A stretch of 64,000 bases of DNA from Stenotrophomonas maltophilia (GCF_002799245.1 NZ_NEQV01000004.1:186001-250000); one strand, 5' to 3'. Positions 35,615 through 44,815 are shown, counted from the first letter of the stretch. Notes: generated by a model not told the origin, from the sequence alone. Made by a program: numbers and translations.

Positions 35615-37662
35615 ACCTCCTGCTGCGTGTACTGGCGCTGGCAACCGTGTTGCTGGGCAGTGGCTGCGCGTCGCTCTCGCATGCCGAGCGCGATCGCGCC
35701 GAAGCGATCGCCGTGCAGGCGCGCTCGACCGACGTCGACTGCCAGCGCGCCGACCGTTGCGCGCAGGACTCGCCGCTGCGTGCGCTGGCCGGCCGCGCGT
35801 TCACCGAATCCACCCCGGAACGGCCGCGCCATTACGCCACCCTGCTCGATGAGGGCGAAGGCGCCCTGGTGGCGCGCCTGAACCTGCTGCGCAGCGCCAC
35901 CCGCAGCATCGACCTGCAGACCTACATCTTCGACAAGGACGACAGCGCCCGGCTGGTCATCGACGAGCTGCTGGCCGCATCGCGGCGCGGGGTGAAGGTG
36001 CGCGTGCTGATCGACCAGCTCTCGGCGATCTCCGACCTGCAGATCCTCGGTGCGCTGTCCGGCGCGCACCAGAATTTCCAGCTGCGGGTCTACAACCCGA
36101 CCTTCGGCAAGGCCCGGCTGAACTACTTCGACTATGCCGGCAGCGTGCTGTGCTGCTTCCGCCGCTTCAACCAGCGCATGCACAACAAGCTGCTGGTGAT
36201 CGACGATGCGATCGGCGTGGTCGGCGGCCGCAACTACCAGGACGACTATTACGACTGGGACCGCGAGTACAACTTCCGCGACCGCGACGTGCTGATCGCT
36301 GGGCCGGAGGCGCGGGCGATGGCCGCCAACTTCGATGCCTTCTGGCGTGCCAAGCGCAGCGTGCCGGCCGAGCGCCTGAATGATGTCGGCCGCACCCTGC
36401 TGCGCGAGGGCGTACCGACCCTGCCGCCGGCCAGCTTCCGCCGCCCCGAGCGGGTGCAGCGGGTCAGCGCCGAAGCCAGCGACACGGACTTCGTCACCCG
36501 TTCCTTCGTCGATACCGCATTGCCGGTGGCTTCGGTGCGCTATGTCGCCGACCTGCCACGCAAGCACCGGCGCGAGAAGGCCGATGCGCCGCTGGCAGGC
36601 CAGCACGTGACCGAGCCGCAGCTGGATGCGCTGATCGCCGGCGCGCAGAAGGAAGTGATCCTGCAGACGCCGTACCTGGTGTTGTCCAAGCCGGCGCAGA
36701 AGCTGTTCCGCGAGCTGCGCAAGCGCCCGCAGCCGCCGCGCGTGGTGGTGTCCAGCAACAGCCTGGCGGCCACCGACAACCCGATCGTGTATGCGCTGTC
36801 GTACAAGTACAAGCGGCGCAACATGCGCGAACTGGGCTTCAACATCTTCGAATACAAGCCGTTCCCGCTGGATGCCCCGGTCGATTACCGCAACCTGCTG
36901 CCCGACCCGATCGCCGCACCCGGGGGCGACGGGGACCGTGAGTGCAACCCGCTGATCGGCGGCAGCGCCGCCGGCAGCAATGCCGGCGACAGCCGCGACG
37001 AACACCCGGCACCCACCGGCAAGCAGGGCCCGGTGAACCATCCGCGCACCGGCAGTGCCTACCAGAACGCGCGCGAGCGCCGCCGCGCGGCCGGCAGCGC
37101 GGTCGAGACCCGCTTGTTGCGCACCGAGACCCGGCCTTCGTTCCTGGGCAGCAAGGCGGTCAACAAGCCGTTGCCGGTTACCCGCAAGGGCGCGCGCATG
37201 GGCCTGCATGCCAAGTCGCTGGTGGTCGATCGCCGCATCGGCGTGGTCGGCACCCACAACTTCGATCCGCGCAGCGAGAACTACAACACCGAAGGCGCGG
37301 TGATCATCGATGACCCGGCCTTCGCCGAGCAGCTGGCCGAGAGCATCCTGCGCGACACCCACCCGCAGAACTCGTGGACGGTGGCGCCGCGGGCCAAGCC
37401 GCCGGTGCTGTCCGGGCTCAATTACAGCGTCGGCAAGGCCTCCGAAGCACTGCCCATCCTCGACTTCTGGCCGTGGCGCTATGCCACCGACTACGAGTTC
37501 AAGCCCGGCCCGGACTGCCCGCAGCCGCTGCCCCGGCAGGACCCGGACTTCCACCGCTGCTATGTGGCCGTGGGCGATTTCCCCGAGGTCAATGTCGGCC
37601 CGAAGTGGCTGCTGGTACGCATGCTGACCGCATTCGGTGCCGGCCTCGTTCCCATCCTCTGA
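35611..37662 (+). CDS. Phospholipase D-family protein, two HKD motifs, lipoprotein-like
   Basis: 683 aa. The start resembles a lipoprotein signal (VLLGSGCASL, Cys20). Two HxK-x4-D motifs are intact: MHNKLLVIDDAIGVVGGRN (His191) and LHAKSLVVDRRIGVVGTHNFDPRSENYNTE (His533). This is typical of cardiolipin synthase-like or phospholipase D-type enzymes. The middle has YKRRNMRELGFNIFEYKPF and an insert rich in Gly/Ser/Asn (about 435-475). It should act on phospholipids at the envelope. GTG start 35611 overlaps the YceI stop. Confidence 0.86.
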   Translation: MNLLLRVLALATVLLGSGCASLSHAERDRAEAIAVQARSTDVDCQRADRCAQDSPLRALAGRAFTESTPERPRHYATLLDEGEGALVARLNLLRSATRSIDLQTYIFDKDDSARLVIDELLAASRRGVKVRVLIDQLSAISDLQILGALSGAHQNFQLRVYNPTFGKARLNYFDYAGSVLCCFRRFNQRMHNKLLVIDDAIGVVGGRNYQDDYYDWDREYNFRDRDVLIAGPEARAMAANFDAFWRAKRSVPAERLNDVGRTLLREGVPTLPPASFRRPERVQRVSAEASDTDFVTRSFVDTALPVASVRYVADLPRKHRREKADAPLAGQHVTEPQLDALIAGAQKEVILQTPYLVLSKPAQKLFRELRKRPQPPRVVVSSNSLAATDNPIVYALSYKYKRRNMRELGFNIFEYKPFPLDAPVDYRNLLPDPIAAPGGDGDRECNPLIGGSAAGSNAGDSRDEHPAPTGKQGPVNHPRTGSAYQNARERRRAAGSAVETRLLRTETRPSFLGSKAVNKPLPVTRKGARMGLHAKSLVVDRRIGVVGTHNFDPRSENYNTEGAVIIDDPAFAEQLAESILRDTHPQNSWTVAPRAKPPVLSGLNYSVGKASEALPILDFWPWRYATDYEFKPGPDCPQPLPRQDPDFHRCYVAVGDFPEVNVGPKWLLVRMLTAFGAGLVPIL

Positions 37663-37672
37663 AGGTGCCCGC

Positions 37673-38107
37673 ATGACCCAGGTGTTCCGCGAAGCCGTTT
37701 CCCTCGAGCAGCTCAACACGCTCAGCCGCAACACCGCGATCGAGTCGCTGGGCATCGTCTTCAGCGGGGCCGGTGAAGACTGGCTGCAGGCCACCATGCC
37801 GGTGGACGAGCGCACCCGCCAGCCCTACGGCATCCTGCACGGCGGCGCGTCGGTGGTGCTGGCCGAGACCCTGGGCAGCAGCGCCGGCAACCTGTGCGTG
37901 GATACGGCGAAGCAGATCTGCGTCGGGCTGGAAATCAACGCCAACCATGTACGCGCCGTGCGCTCGGGCACCGTGACCGGCACCGCCCGCGCGCTGCACG
38001 TGGGCCGCAGCACCCAGCTGTGGGAGATCCGCATCGAGGACGAGCAGGGCCGGCTGGTGTGCATCTCGCGGTTGACCCTGGCGGTGGTGGCGGCCGGCCA
38101 CGGCTGA
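37673..38107 (+). CDS. Hotdog-fold acyl-CoA thioesterase (PaaI/YdiI-like)
   Basis: 144 aa. Signature QPYGILHGGASVVLAETLGSSAG, where HGG and the Glu are the catalytic elements of YdiI/PaaI-type thioesterases, followed by VGLEINANHVRAVRSGTVTGTARALHVGRSTQLWEIRIEDEQGRLV. It should hydrolyse an aryl or acyl-CoA. ATG 37673 lies 10 bases after the PLD-like stop. Confidence 0.88.
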   Translation: MTQVFREAVSLEQLNTLSRNTAIESLGIVFSGAGEDWLQATMPVDERTRQPYGILHGGASVVLAETLGSSAGNLCVDTAKQICVGLEINANHVRAVRSGTVTGTARALHVGRSTQLWEIRIEDEQGRLVCISRLTLAVVAAGHG

Positions 38108-38225
38108 GCCCCGGACGGCCAGCCACGGCAGCGGAACCCAGCGTTCCCCGTCGATTGCCCCGGTCGATGGCGGTTATGGCCTAAATCGGCTGGCAGCGAT
38201 GACGGCCCTCCGGTATCGTGCGCGG

Positions 38226-39017
38226 ATGACTTCCCCCACTCCGGCCCCCCGTGGCGGCGTGGCGCGTGTGTGCCGTTACCTGTACCGCGTACCGCTGCTG
38301 TTGGTCCACATCATCGTGTTCCTGCCGCTCATCCTGATCGGCATGCTTCGGCCGTGGGGCGAACTGCGCGTGGGCGAGGCCACCTTCGGCGCCAAAGTGG
38401 TCAACTGGTGGCAGGGCGGGCTGATGTGGATCTTCGGCTTCCGCCTGGTGCAGATCGGCAGGCCGCTGCCCGGTGCCGTGCTGTTCGTCGCCAACCACGT
38501 CAGCTGGGTCGATATCTGCATCCTGCACAGCCAGCGCATGATGGGCTTCGTCGCCAAGCGCGAGATTGCCAGCTGGCCGCTGGTCGGGTGGCTGGCCGCG
38601 CGTGGCCAGACCATCTTCCACCAGCGCGGCAACACCGAATCGCTCGGTGGCGTGATGCAGGTGATGGCCGATCGCCTGCGCGAAGGCAAGGCAGTGGGCG
38701 TGTTCCCGGAAGGGCGTACCCGCGGTGGCCACGAAGTGGGCCCGTTCCATGCCCGCATCTTCCAGGCTGCGGTTGAAACCGGCGTGCCGGTGCAGCCGGT
38801 GGCACTGGTGTACGGGGTCAAGGGTGATGCGCAGACCATTGTCGCATTCGGCCCCGGCGAGAGTTTCTTCGCCAATTTCCTGCGCCTGCTCGGTGAGCCG
38901 GCGCGGCGTGCGGAAGTGCACTTCCTGGCACCGATCGGTGCGCAGGACCTGGAAGGCCGTCGGCGCATCGCGGAGACTTCGCGCGCGCGCATCGTGGCGG
39001 CCATGAGCACCGGGTGA
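38226..39017 (+). CDS. PlsC-family acyltransferase
   Basis: 263 aa with an N-terminal membrane segment (LYRVPLLLVHIIVFLPLILIGML). Catalytic motif NHVSWVD (NHx4D) at about residue 96, then HQRGN and FPEGRTRGG, typical of 1-acyl-glycerol-3-phosphate acyltransferases. It should acylate lysophospholipid or related lipids. ATG 38226 (MTSPTPAP) was preferred; an upstream ATG at 38199 would add 9 residues. The YheT-like gene starts 7 bases after its stop. Confidence 0.9.
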   Translation: MTSPTPAPRGGVARVCRYLYRVPLLLVHIIVFLPLILIGMLRPWGELRVGEATFGAKVVNWWQGGLMWIFGFRLVQIGRPLPGAVLFVANHVSWVDICILHSQRMMGFVAKREIASWPLVGWLAARGQTIFHQRGNTESLGGVMQVMADRLREGKAVGVFPEGRTRGGHEVGPFHARIFQAAVETGVPVQPVALVYGVKGDAQTIVAFGPGESFFANFLRLLGEPARRAEVHFLAPIGAQDLEGRRRIAETSRARIVAAMSTG

Positions 39018-39024
39018 GGCTGCG

Positions 39025-40059
39025 GTGGCCCTGATCCCGCCACCCGTCCTGGACGCCGGCACACCGACGCTGCACGCGGCTGACTACCAGCCACCGCGCT
39101 GGCTGCGCAATCCGCATCTGCAATCGATGCTCAGCTCCAGCCGCATGCGCCTGCAGCGCGGCCTGCTGCTGCTGGCAGCGACCGGCGCGATCAGCGAAGA
39201 ACTGATCCTCGACGGCGGCGACGGCGTGCGCCTGCAGGGCTGGCACAGCCACATCGAAGGCCGCGAACCCAAGGGCATGGCCCTGCTGCTGCATGGCTGG
39301 GAAGGCAGCGCCGAATCCAGCTACATGCGCATGGCGGCCGCGCGCATGCTCGAACAGGGCTTCGACGTGGTGCGGCTGAATTTCCGCGACCACGGCAATA
39401 CCCATCACCTCAACCCCGGCATCTTCCACTCCAACCTGATCGACGAAGTGGTGCATGCCGCGGGCGATATCGCCCAGCGCTGGCCGCAGTTGCCGCTGGT
39501 GGCCGCCGGTTACTCGCTAGGCGGCAACTTCGTGCTGCGCCTGGCGCTGCGTGCGCCGGCGGCCGGCGTGCCGCTGCTGCGCGTCGCCTCGGTATGCCCG
39601 GTGCTGGATCCGGCGCTGACCATGGAGAGCATCGAGAACGGCCCGGCGATGTACGACTGGTACTTCCGCCGCAAGTGGGCCGGGTCGTTGCGGCGCAAGC
39701 GCGACCTGTTCCCCGAACTGAGCGACTGCGACGACCGCGTGCTGAAGCTGGACATCCGCGCGTTGACCGCCTGGCTGGTCGAGCGCCACACCAGTTTCGG
39801 CTCGTTGCAGGCTTATTTCGATGGCTACTCGATTGCCGGCGATCGCCTGTCCACGCTGCAGGTGCCGGCCGACATCCTGATGGCGCAGGACGACCCGGTG
39901 ATCCCGTACGCGACCTTCAGCGACTGGCAGCTGCCGCGCCAGGCGCACCTGGAAACCGCCTGCTGGGGCGGCCACTGTGGCTTCCTGGAAAACTGGCGCG
40001 GTGACGGCTTCTCCGAGCGCTGGGTGGCGCAGCGTCTGCAGCGCGTGCTGCAAGGCTGA
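39025..40059 (+). CDS. YheT-family alpha/beta hydrolase
   Basis: 344 aa. Nucleophile elbow GYSLGGNFVL (Ser about 168), oxyanion region LLLHGWEGSAESSYM, late Asp (AQDDPVIPYATF) and His (WGGHCGFLENW). PPRWLRNPHLQSML near the start is characteristic of the YheT/EMB8 group, hydrolases with esterase activity of unknown substrate. GTG 39025 is the start, 7 bases after the acyltransferase. Confidence 0.9.
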   Translation: MALIPPPVLDAGTPTLHAADYQPPRWLRNPHLQSMLSSSRMRLQRGLLLLAATGAISEELILDGGDGVRLQGWHSHIEGREPKGMALLLHGWEGSAESSYMRMAAARMLEQGFDVVRLNFRDHGNTHHLNPGIFHSNLIDEVVHAAGDIAQRWPQLPLVAAGYSLGGNFVLRLALRAPAAGVPLLRVASVCPVLDPALTMESIENGPAMYDWYFRRKWAGSLRRKRDLFPELSDCDDRVLKLDIRALTAWLVERHTSFGSLQAYFDGYSIAGDRLSTLQVPADILMAQDDPVIPYATFSDWQLPRQAHLETACWGGHCGFLENWRGDGFSERWVAQRLQRVLQG

Positions 40060-40081
40060 ACCGGCACGGGCGCGCAGGCCG

Positions 40082-40087
40082 CTACAA
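40082..40087 (+). promoter_or_regulatory. Possible -10 box upstream of the TPR-sulfotransferase gene
   Basis: TACAAT lies 28 bases before ATG 40116. No clear -35 was found, so this is a weak candidate. Confidence 0.3.
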
Positions 40088-40115
40088 TGCGGGTTTGCCC
40101 TTGAACCGGACCGCC

Positions 40116-42185
40116 ATGCAAGACCAGATCATCCAAGCGTTGCGCCAGAACGAGGCCGACCAGGCCGTGCAGTTGGCCCAGGCGTGGACCCGTGATGAAC
40201 CCGGCCAGGCCGAGGCCCACCGCTGGCTGGCGCTTGCGCTGCAGCAGCAGGGCAAGGCCGAGGACGCGATGGAGGCCCTGCAGCAGGCGCTGCAGCTGGC
40301 ACCGGACAATGCCCAGCTGCACCTGCAGCACGCCGGCCTGCTGTTGGCCCTGCGCCAGTTCGAAGGCGCAGGCGAAGCACTGACGCGCACCACCGGGCTG
40401 GACCCGAACGCATTCGCCGCGTACCTGATGCAGGCCCATCTGGCGATCGGCCGCAACGATTTCGATGAAGCGCAGCGCCTGTCCACCCTGGCCTCGCGTG
40501 TCGAACCGGACCACCCGGAACTGCTGACCATCGACGGCATGATCGCGCTGCGCCGCGATGATGCCGACCGTGCACTGACGCTGCTGTCAGCCGCCAACCA
40601 GGCCCAGCCCAACGACATCCGCGTGCTCTACGCACTGGGCTTCGCCTACCTGGGCAAGAACATGCTGGCCTTCGCCGAACAGGCGTTCCGCCGCGTGCTG
40701 GAACTCAACCCCGGCATTGCCTCGCTGCATGGCCTGGTGGTGCAGCTGGCCATGCGCCAGGGCAACCTGGAAGCCGCCGCCGAAGCGATGCAGATCGCAC
40801 TGCAGCAGCAGGGCCTGGATACGCCGTCGATGCGCCGCCTGGCCGGCGAACTGGCACTGCGCAGCGGCCAGCCGCTGCAGGCGCTGGAGCACCTGCTGCC
40901 GCTGCTGGAGTCGCTGCCTGACGACCGCGACGTGCTGCAGCTGCTGCTGATGTCCTGGCAGCGCCTGGGCCGCGAAGACGAGGCCCGCGCACGCCTGGAT
41001 GCCACCCTGGAGCAGCACCCGCTGCTGCACGACCTGTGGCTGGCACGGCTGGCGGTGGAAGAGGTCGGCAGTGCCACCGCCGCCACCACGGTCGAGCGCT
41101 GGATGGACGCGATGCCGGGCCACCTGCCGGCGCTGGAAGCGCGCCTGCGCCTGCACGACATGGTGGGTGAACACGCGCAGGCCGAAGCGATCGCCGAGCG
41201 CATCGTCAGCCTTGAACCGGGTCGCGTCAGTGGCGAAACCCGCCTGGTCGAAGGCCTGCTGCAGCGCGATCCGGCCGCCGCGGTCGCCCGCGTGCAGGCG
41301 CTGATCGGCATGGCACCGGAAGGCCACCGCGCCGACCTGCGCACCTGGCTGGGTGAGATCCAGGATCGCGCCGGGCAGCACGAAGACGCGCTGCAGACCT
41401 GGCTGGCACTGCAGGCCGACCAGGCATCGCAGCGCTTGCCGCTGCCGCCGCAGGCCAAGGCGCCGCCGAGCTGGCCGGACAAGGGCGAGATCGACGGTGA
41501 TGCCACCTCCGCGCCGATCTTCCTGTGGGGCGCGCCGGGTTCGGGCGTGGAGCGCGTGGCGACCGGCCTGGCCGCCGCCAGCCCGGTGCTGCGCAGCGAC
41601 CGCTATACCTCCAACGCGCCCGACGATGCCTTCCAGAACTACCACACGCTGCAGGACCTCGCCTCCGGCGTGCTGACCCCGGAGCGGCTGGTGCAGCGCT
41701 GGCGCGAACAGCTGCCGTCGCGCGGCGTGCAGGACGACGCGGTCATCGACTGGCTGCTGTGGTGGGACAACGCGCTGCTGTGGGCGCTGCGCCCGCAGCT
41801 GCCGCAGGGCCGCCTGCTGGTGGTGCTGCGTGATCCGCGCGACATGCTGCTGGACTGGGTGGCCTACGGTGCCGCCGCACCGCTGGCGATGACCTCGCTG
41901 GCCGAAGCCAGCGAATGGCTGGCGCGCGCGCTGGCCCAGGTCGCCGCCCTGCACGAGGACGACCTGTACCCGCAGGTGCTGCTGCGCATCGACCAGATCG
42001 GCAATGACCCGCAGGCGATGGCCGATCTGCTGGGCCGCCTGTTCGAGCGGCCGATGCCGCCGGCCGCACAGCTGGGCGCGCCGCGCTTCCCGCCGGGCCA
42101 CTGGCGCAACTACCGCGACGTGATGAGCGCCGCCTTCGCCAAGCTCACCCCGATCGCGGTGCGCCTGGGTTACCCGGAAGAGTGA
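40116..42185 (+). CDS. TPR protein with a sulfotransferase-like C-terminal domain
   Basis: 689 aa. Residues 1-450 are tandem TPR helices (for example AHRWLALALQQQGKAEDAMEALQQALQLAPDN). From about 465 a sulfotransferase-type P-loop region appears: FLWGAPGSGVERVATGLAA as the PAPS 5'-phosphosulfate loop and GRLLVVLRDPRDMLLDWVAYG as the 3'-phosphate motif, then a GHWRNYRD block like the family's C-terminus. The putative catalytic His is not obvious, so activity is uncertain. A YbhB-type gene follows 10 bases downstream. Confidence 0.78.
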   Translation: MQDQIIQALRQNEADQAVQLAQAWTRDEPGQAEAHRWLALALQQQGKAEDAMEALQQALQLAPDNAQLHLQHAGLLLALRQFEGAGEALTRTTGLDPNAFAAYLMQAHLAIGRNDFDEAQRLSTLASRVEPDHPELLTIDGMIALRRDDADRALTLLSAANQAQPNDIRVLYALGFAYLGKNMLAFAEQAFRRVLELNPGIASLHGLVVQLAMRQGNLEAAAEAMQIALQQQGLDTPSMRRLAGELALRSGQPLQALEHLLPLLESLPDDRDVLQLLLMSWQRLGREDEARARLDATLEQHPLLHDLWLARLAVEEVGSATAATTVERWMDAMPGHLPALEARLRLHDMVGEHAQAEAIAERIVSLEPGRVSGETRLVEGLLQRDPAAAVARVQALIGMAPEGHRADLRTWLGEIQDRAGQHEDALQTWLALQADQASQRLPLPPQAKAPPSWPDKGEIDGDATSAPIFLWGAPGSGVERVATGLAAASPVLRSDRYTSNAPDDAFQNYHTLQDLASGVLTPERLVQRWREQLPSRGVQDDAVIDWLLWWDNALLWALRPQLPQGRLLVVLRDPRDMLLDWVAYGAAAPLAMTSLAEASEWLARALAQVAALHEDDLYPQVLLRIDQIGNDPQAMADLLGRLFERPMPPAAQLGAPRFPPGHWRNYRDVMSAAFAKLTPIAVRLGYPEE

Positions 42186-42195
42186 GGACACGCCG

Positions 42196-42807
42196 ATGCA
42201 ACTGAGCAGCCACAGCCTGACCAACGGTGCACCGATCGACCGCGAATTCGCCGCCGGCGATGCTGGGGGCTTCGCACCGGACCGCAATCCGCACCTGGCC
42301 TGGAGCGGCGCGCCGGAAGGCACCCGTTCGTTCCTGCTGGTGTGCGTCGATCCGGACGTGCCGACCGTGCCGGAGACGGTCGGCCGCACCGACATGAGCG
42401 TGCCGCGCGACCAGCCACGCTGTGATTTCGTGCATTGGGTGATGGCCGATATCCCGGCCTCCGTGCACGAGATCGCCGCAGGCAGCTGCAGTGATGGTTT
42501 CGTGGTGAAGGGCCGCAGCACCCCGGCCGGGCCGGCCGGCAGCCGCCAGGGCCTGAACGACTTCACCGGCTGGTTCGCCGGCAATCCGGACATGGCCGGC
42601 GACTATCTGGGCTACGACGGCCCGTACCCGCCGTTCAACGACGAGCGCCTGCACCACTACTTCTTCCGCGTATTCGCGCTGGACGTGGCGTCGTTGCAGC
42701 TGCCGGCACGCTTCACCGCTGCCGACGCGTATCGGGCCATGCATGGCCATGTGTTGGCCGAAGCCGCACTGCACGGTACCTACACGTTGAACCCGGCGCT
42801 GGGCTGA
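42196..42807 (+). CDS. YbhB/YbcL (PEBP-like) protein
   Basis: 203 aa. Conserved PEBP-type motifs: NPHLAWSGAPEGTRSFLLVCVDPDVP, HWVMADIP, GYDGPYPPFNDERLHHYFFRVFALD. The family resembles Raf kinase inhibitor protein; in bacteria the role is uncertain. No signal peptide. Followed by a SMAG pair and a bidirectional terminator. Confidence 0.9.
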   Translation: MQLSSHSLTNGAPIDREFAAGDAGGFAPDRNPHLAWSGAPEGTRSFLLVCVDPDVPTVPETVGRTDMSVPRDQPRCDFVHWVMADIPASVHEIAAGSCSDGFVVKGRSTPAGPAGSRQGLNDFTGWFAGNPDMAGDYLGYDGPYPPFNDERLHHYFFRVFALDVASLQLPARFTAADAYRAMHGHVLAEAALHGTYTLNPALG

Positions 42808-42824
42808 GGCGGCAACGTGCTTCC

Positions 42825-42891
42825 GTAGAGCCGAGCCCATGCTCGGCTGCTCTTCCGGGCAGACAGCAGCCGAGCATGGGCTCGGCTCTAC
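42825..42891. repeat. Inverted SMAG pair
   Basis: GTAGAGCCGAGCCCATGCTCGGCT at the left and its inverted copy at 42868-42891 (ending CTCTAC) form a head-to-head dimer about 20 bases apart. A near-identical dimer lies at 55986-56050. Confidence 0.85.
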
Positions 42892-42903
42892 AACGCCAAC
42901 GAA

Positions 42904-42929
42904 GAAGGGCGGCCTTGCGGCCGCCCTTC
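42904..42929. terminator. Bidirectional terminator between ybhB-like and META/DUF4377 genes
   Basis: GAAGGGCGGCC-ttgc-GGCCGCCCTTC is an 11-bp perfect stem followed on the plus strand by CATCGTTTT. It separates two convergent transcripts. Confidence 0.78.
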
Positions 42930-42936
42930 CATCGTT

Positions 42937-43764
42937 TTACTTCTTCTCGATGGCCGACTCGACCACCATGTCCAGCACGTACGCCTGCGACGGCGCATCG
43001 GCCGGCGGGTTCTTCACTTCGTAGCGCTTCACGCGCACCACGTTGCGCACGCCGTCTTCGTGGGTGTAGCCCTCGATGTTGCCGTAGAAGTTCTCGAACT
43101 TGCCCGGCTCACCCTGCTTCAGGCCCTTGTCGTCGAACTTCACTTCGCGCACCTGCAGGCACTGGTAGTCCGGGATCAGCGGGTGCGAGCACTTCTCGGT
43201 CTTGGCCGCCACTTCCAGGAACACGGTCTCGCCGGCACCGCCATAGCGGGTTTCAGCGGTCGGTTCCGGGTTGAACACCAGCACGTCGCCCTTGGCGTTG
43301 GTCAGGGTCAGCTTGCCGTCGGCGTCCTGCTCGGCCTTCAGCTCGCCCTGCAGGCGGCTCGACACGGCCTCGTCCAGCGCCATCAGCGCCTTGTCGGTGC
43401 AGGCCATCAGGGTCGAAGCCATCGCCGACACGCTCAGCTTGCCATCGGCCAGGGTGTAGCCGCCGCCCATGCGGTTGCAGGTGTTGCTGACCGACAGGCG
43501 GCCATCAGCGAAGTCCAGGGTGACCGGCTTGTCTTCGCGGGCGAACAGCGCGTCGATGCGCTTGCCGTCGGCGCCGGTGGCCTGCTGCAGCAGCCAGTGC
43601 TGGCTCTGCAGGCGCTGCGCATCCAGGTGCGCCAGCGTCTGCTGGTCTGCTGCCTTGGCCGCGGCCGGGGCCACGTCGTCGCCGCCATTGCCGGCCGGGG
43701 CCGGGGTCTGGCTGCAGGCGGCCATCAGGGCCAGCGGGAGGAGCAGAGTGAGCTTGCGGTTCAT
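42937..43764 (-). CDS. META and DUF4377 domain lipoprotein
   Basis: 275 aa with lipobox MAAC (MNRKLTLLLPLALMAAC). The META-like domain includes HWLLQQATGADGKRID, VTLDFADGRLSVSNTCNRMGGGYTLADGKL and STLMACTDKALMALDEA. The DUF4377 region begins at VFLEVAAKTEKCSHPLIPDYQCLQVREVKFDDKG and ends near VESAIEKK. META proteins such as HslJ are envelope-stress lipoproteins in E. coli. Start ATG 43764; a 48-base upstream extension is not needed. Confidence 0.88.
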   Translation of the reverse strand: MNRKLTLLLPLALMAACSQTPAPAGNGGDDVAPAAAKAADQQTLAHLDAQRLQSQHWLLQQATGADGKRIDALFAREDKPVTLDFADGRLSVSNTCNRMGGGYTLADGKLSVSAMASTLMACTDKALMALDEAVSSRLQGELKAEQDADGKLTLTNAKGDVLVFNPEPTAETRYGGAGETVFLEVAAKTEKCSHPLIPDYQCLQVREVKFDDKGLKQGEPGKFENFYGNIEGYTHEDGVRNVVRVKRYEVKNPPADAPSQAYVLDMVVESAIEKK

Positions 43765-43837
43765 GGTGATTCTCCTTGGGGAACCGTGGGGGAAACGGGG
43801 TGGGGCCGGCAATGGGGTTACCGGGCCCCGGCGCTGT

Positions 43838-44632
43838 TCAGCTGCCGGACGGCAACCACAGCAGCAGCGCCGCGCCCAGCGCGATGCGGTAGATGGCGAA
43901 AGCGGTGAACCTGTGCGACTTGATGTAGCCCATCAGCCACTTCACTACGACGAAGCCGGTGATGGCCGCGGCAACGAAGGCCACGCCCACCTCGGTCCAG
44001 TTCTCGCTGCCCAGCTGCCCGGCCTTGGCCATTTCCAGGAAGGTGTAGGCGCTGGCGGCGAACATGGTGGGAATGCCGACCAGGAACACGAACTCGGCGG
44101 CGGCCGCGCGACGGCTCAGGCCCAGCAGCATGGCCAGGAAGATCGCCGAGGCCGAGCGCGAGGTGCCCGGGAACACGCCGGCCACGACCTGCGCCAGGCC
44201 GACACCGATCGCCACCGTCCAGGTCACCTGGTCGCGGTCGGGCAGGCGCGCGGTGTAGGCCTCCACCAGCAGCATCCAGACGCCACCGATGATCAGTGCC
44301 CAGGCCACCGGGCTGACCGTCTCCGGCAGCGACCAGCCGGCCTTGCGCACCACCAGCCCGACCACCGCGGTGACCAGGAAGGCGGCGCCCAGCTTGAACA
44401 CGTATTCACGGTTCTCGCGCTGGTTGAAGCCGGTGGCCAGCTGCAGCAGGCGCTGGCGGAACACCAGCACCACGGCCACGATCGCGCCGGCCTGGATGAC
44501 GATGTTGAAGAAGTCCGAGCGGGCGCCCAGCCAGTGCTGGGCGATGAGCAGGTGGCCGGTGCTGGAGATCGGCAGGAATTCGGTCAAGCCTTCGAGGATG
44601 CCCAGCAGCAGGGCGGAGAGCAGGTCGGACAT
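43838..44632 (-). CDS. uppP: Undecaprenyl-diphosphate phosphatase
   Basis: 264 aa, multi-pass membrane protein. Family motifs LEGLTEFLPISSTGHL at residues 12-27 and FPGTSRSASAIF (about 165) are present. It dephosphorylates undecaprenyl pyrophosphate to recycle the peptidoglycan carrier lipid, and its expression affects bacitracin resistance. Start ATG 44632 places the family N-terminus (MSDLLSALLLGILEG). It is divergent from glnA, with the NtrC/sigma-54 elements between them. Confidence 0.93.
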   Translation of the reverse strand: MSDLLSALLLGILEGLTEFLPISSTGHLLIAQHWLGARSDFFNIVIQAGAIVAVVLVFRQRLLQLATGFNQRENREYVFKLGAAFLVTAVVGLVVRKAGWSLPETVSPVAWALIIGGVWMLLVEAYTARLPDRDQVTWTVAIGVGLAQVVAGVFPGTSRSASAIFLAMLLGLSRRAAAAEFVFLVGIPTMFAASAYTFLEMAKAGQLGSENWTEVGVAFVAAAITGFVVVKWLMGYIKSHRFTAFAIYRIALGAALLLWLPSGS

Positions 44633-44690
44633 GGACGGTGCGTGCACGCGCGGCGGAAGGAAGAAGGTCGAGAGGATAGACGATCCCTGC

Positions 44691-44707
44691 TGCACCAATC
44701 GGGTGCG
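44691..44707. promoter_or_regulatory. NtrC-like enhancer site 1 (glnA)
   Basis: TGCACCAATCGGGTGCG resembles the NtrC consensus TGCAC-N7-GTGCA with both arms near-perfect. About 100 bases upstream of the glnA sigma-54 site. Confidence 0.65.
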
Positions 44708-44719
44708 TCTGGTGGTGGC

Positions 44720-44736
44720 TGCACCCGTTTGGTGCG
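44720..44736. promoter_or_regulatory. NtrC-like enhancer site 2 (glnA)
   Basis: TGCACCCGTTTGGTGCG is a strong match to the NtrC consensus. Centres of the two sites are 29 bases apart, close to three helical turns, as expected for cooperative binding of NtrC hexamers. Confidence 0.75.
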
Positions 44737-44799
44737 CACCGTTCTGCACCGCCCCGGGGCGCTCTTTTTGAAATCAATGACTTGCGCCCAGCGAAAAGT

Positions 44800-44815
44800 T
44801 GGCACGGTCGTTGCT
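44800..44815 (+). promoter_or_regulatory. Sigma-54 promoter of glnA
   Basis: TGGCACGGTCGTTGCT matches the sigma-54 consensus TGGCAC-N5-TTGC exactly; the -24 GG and -12 GC are separated by 10 bases. The transcription start would fall near 44826, about 30 bases before the glnA ATG. Confidence 0.9.
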
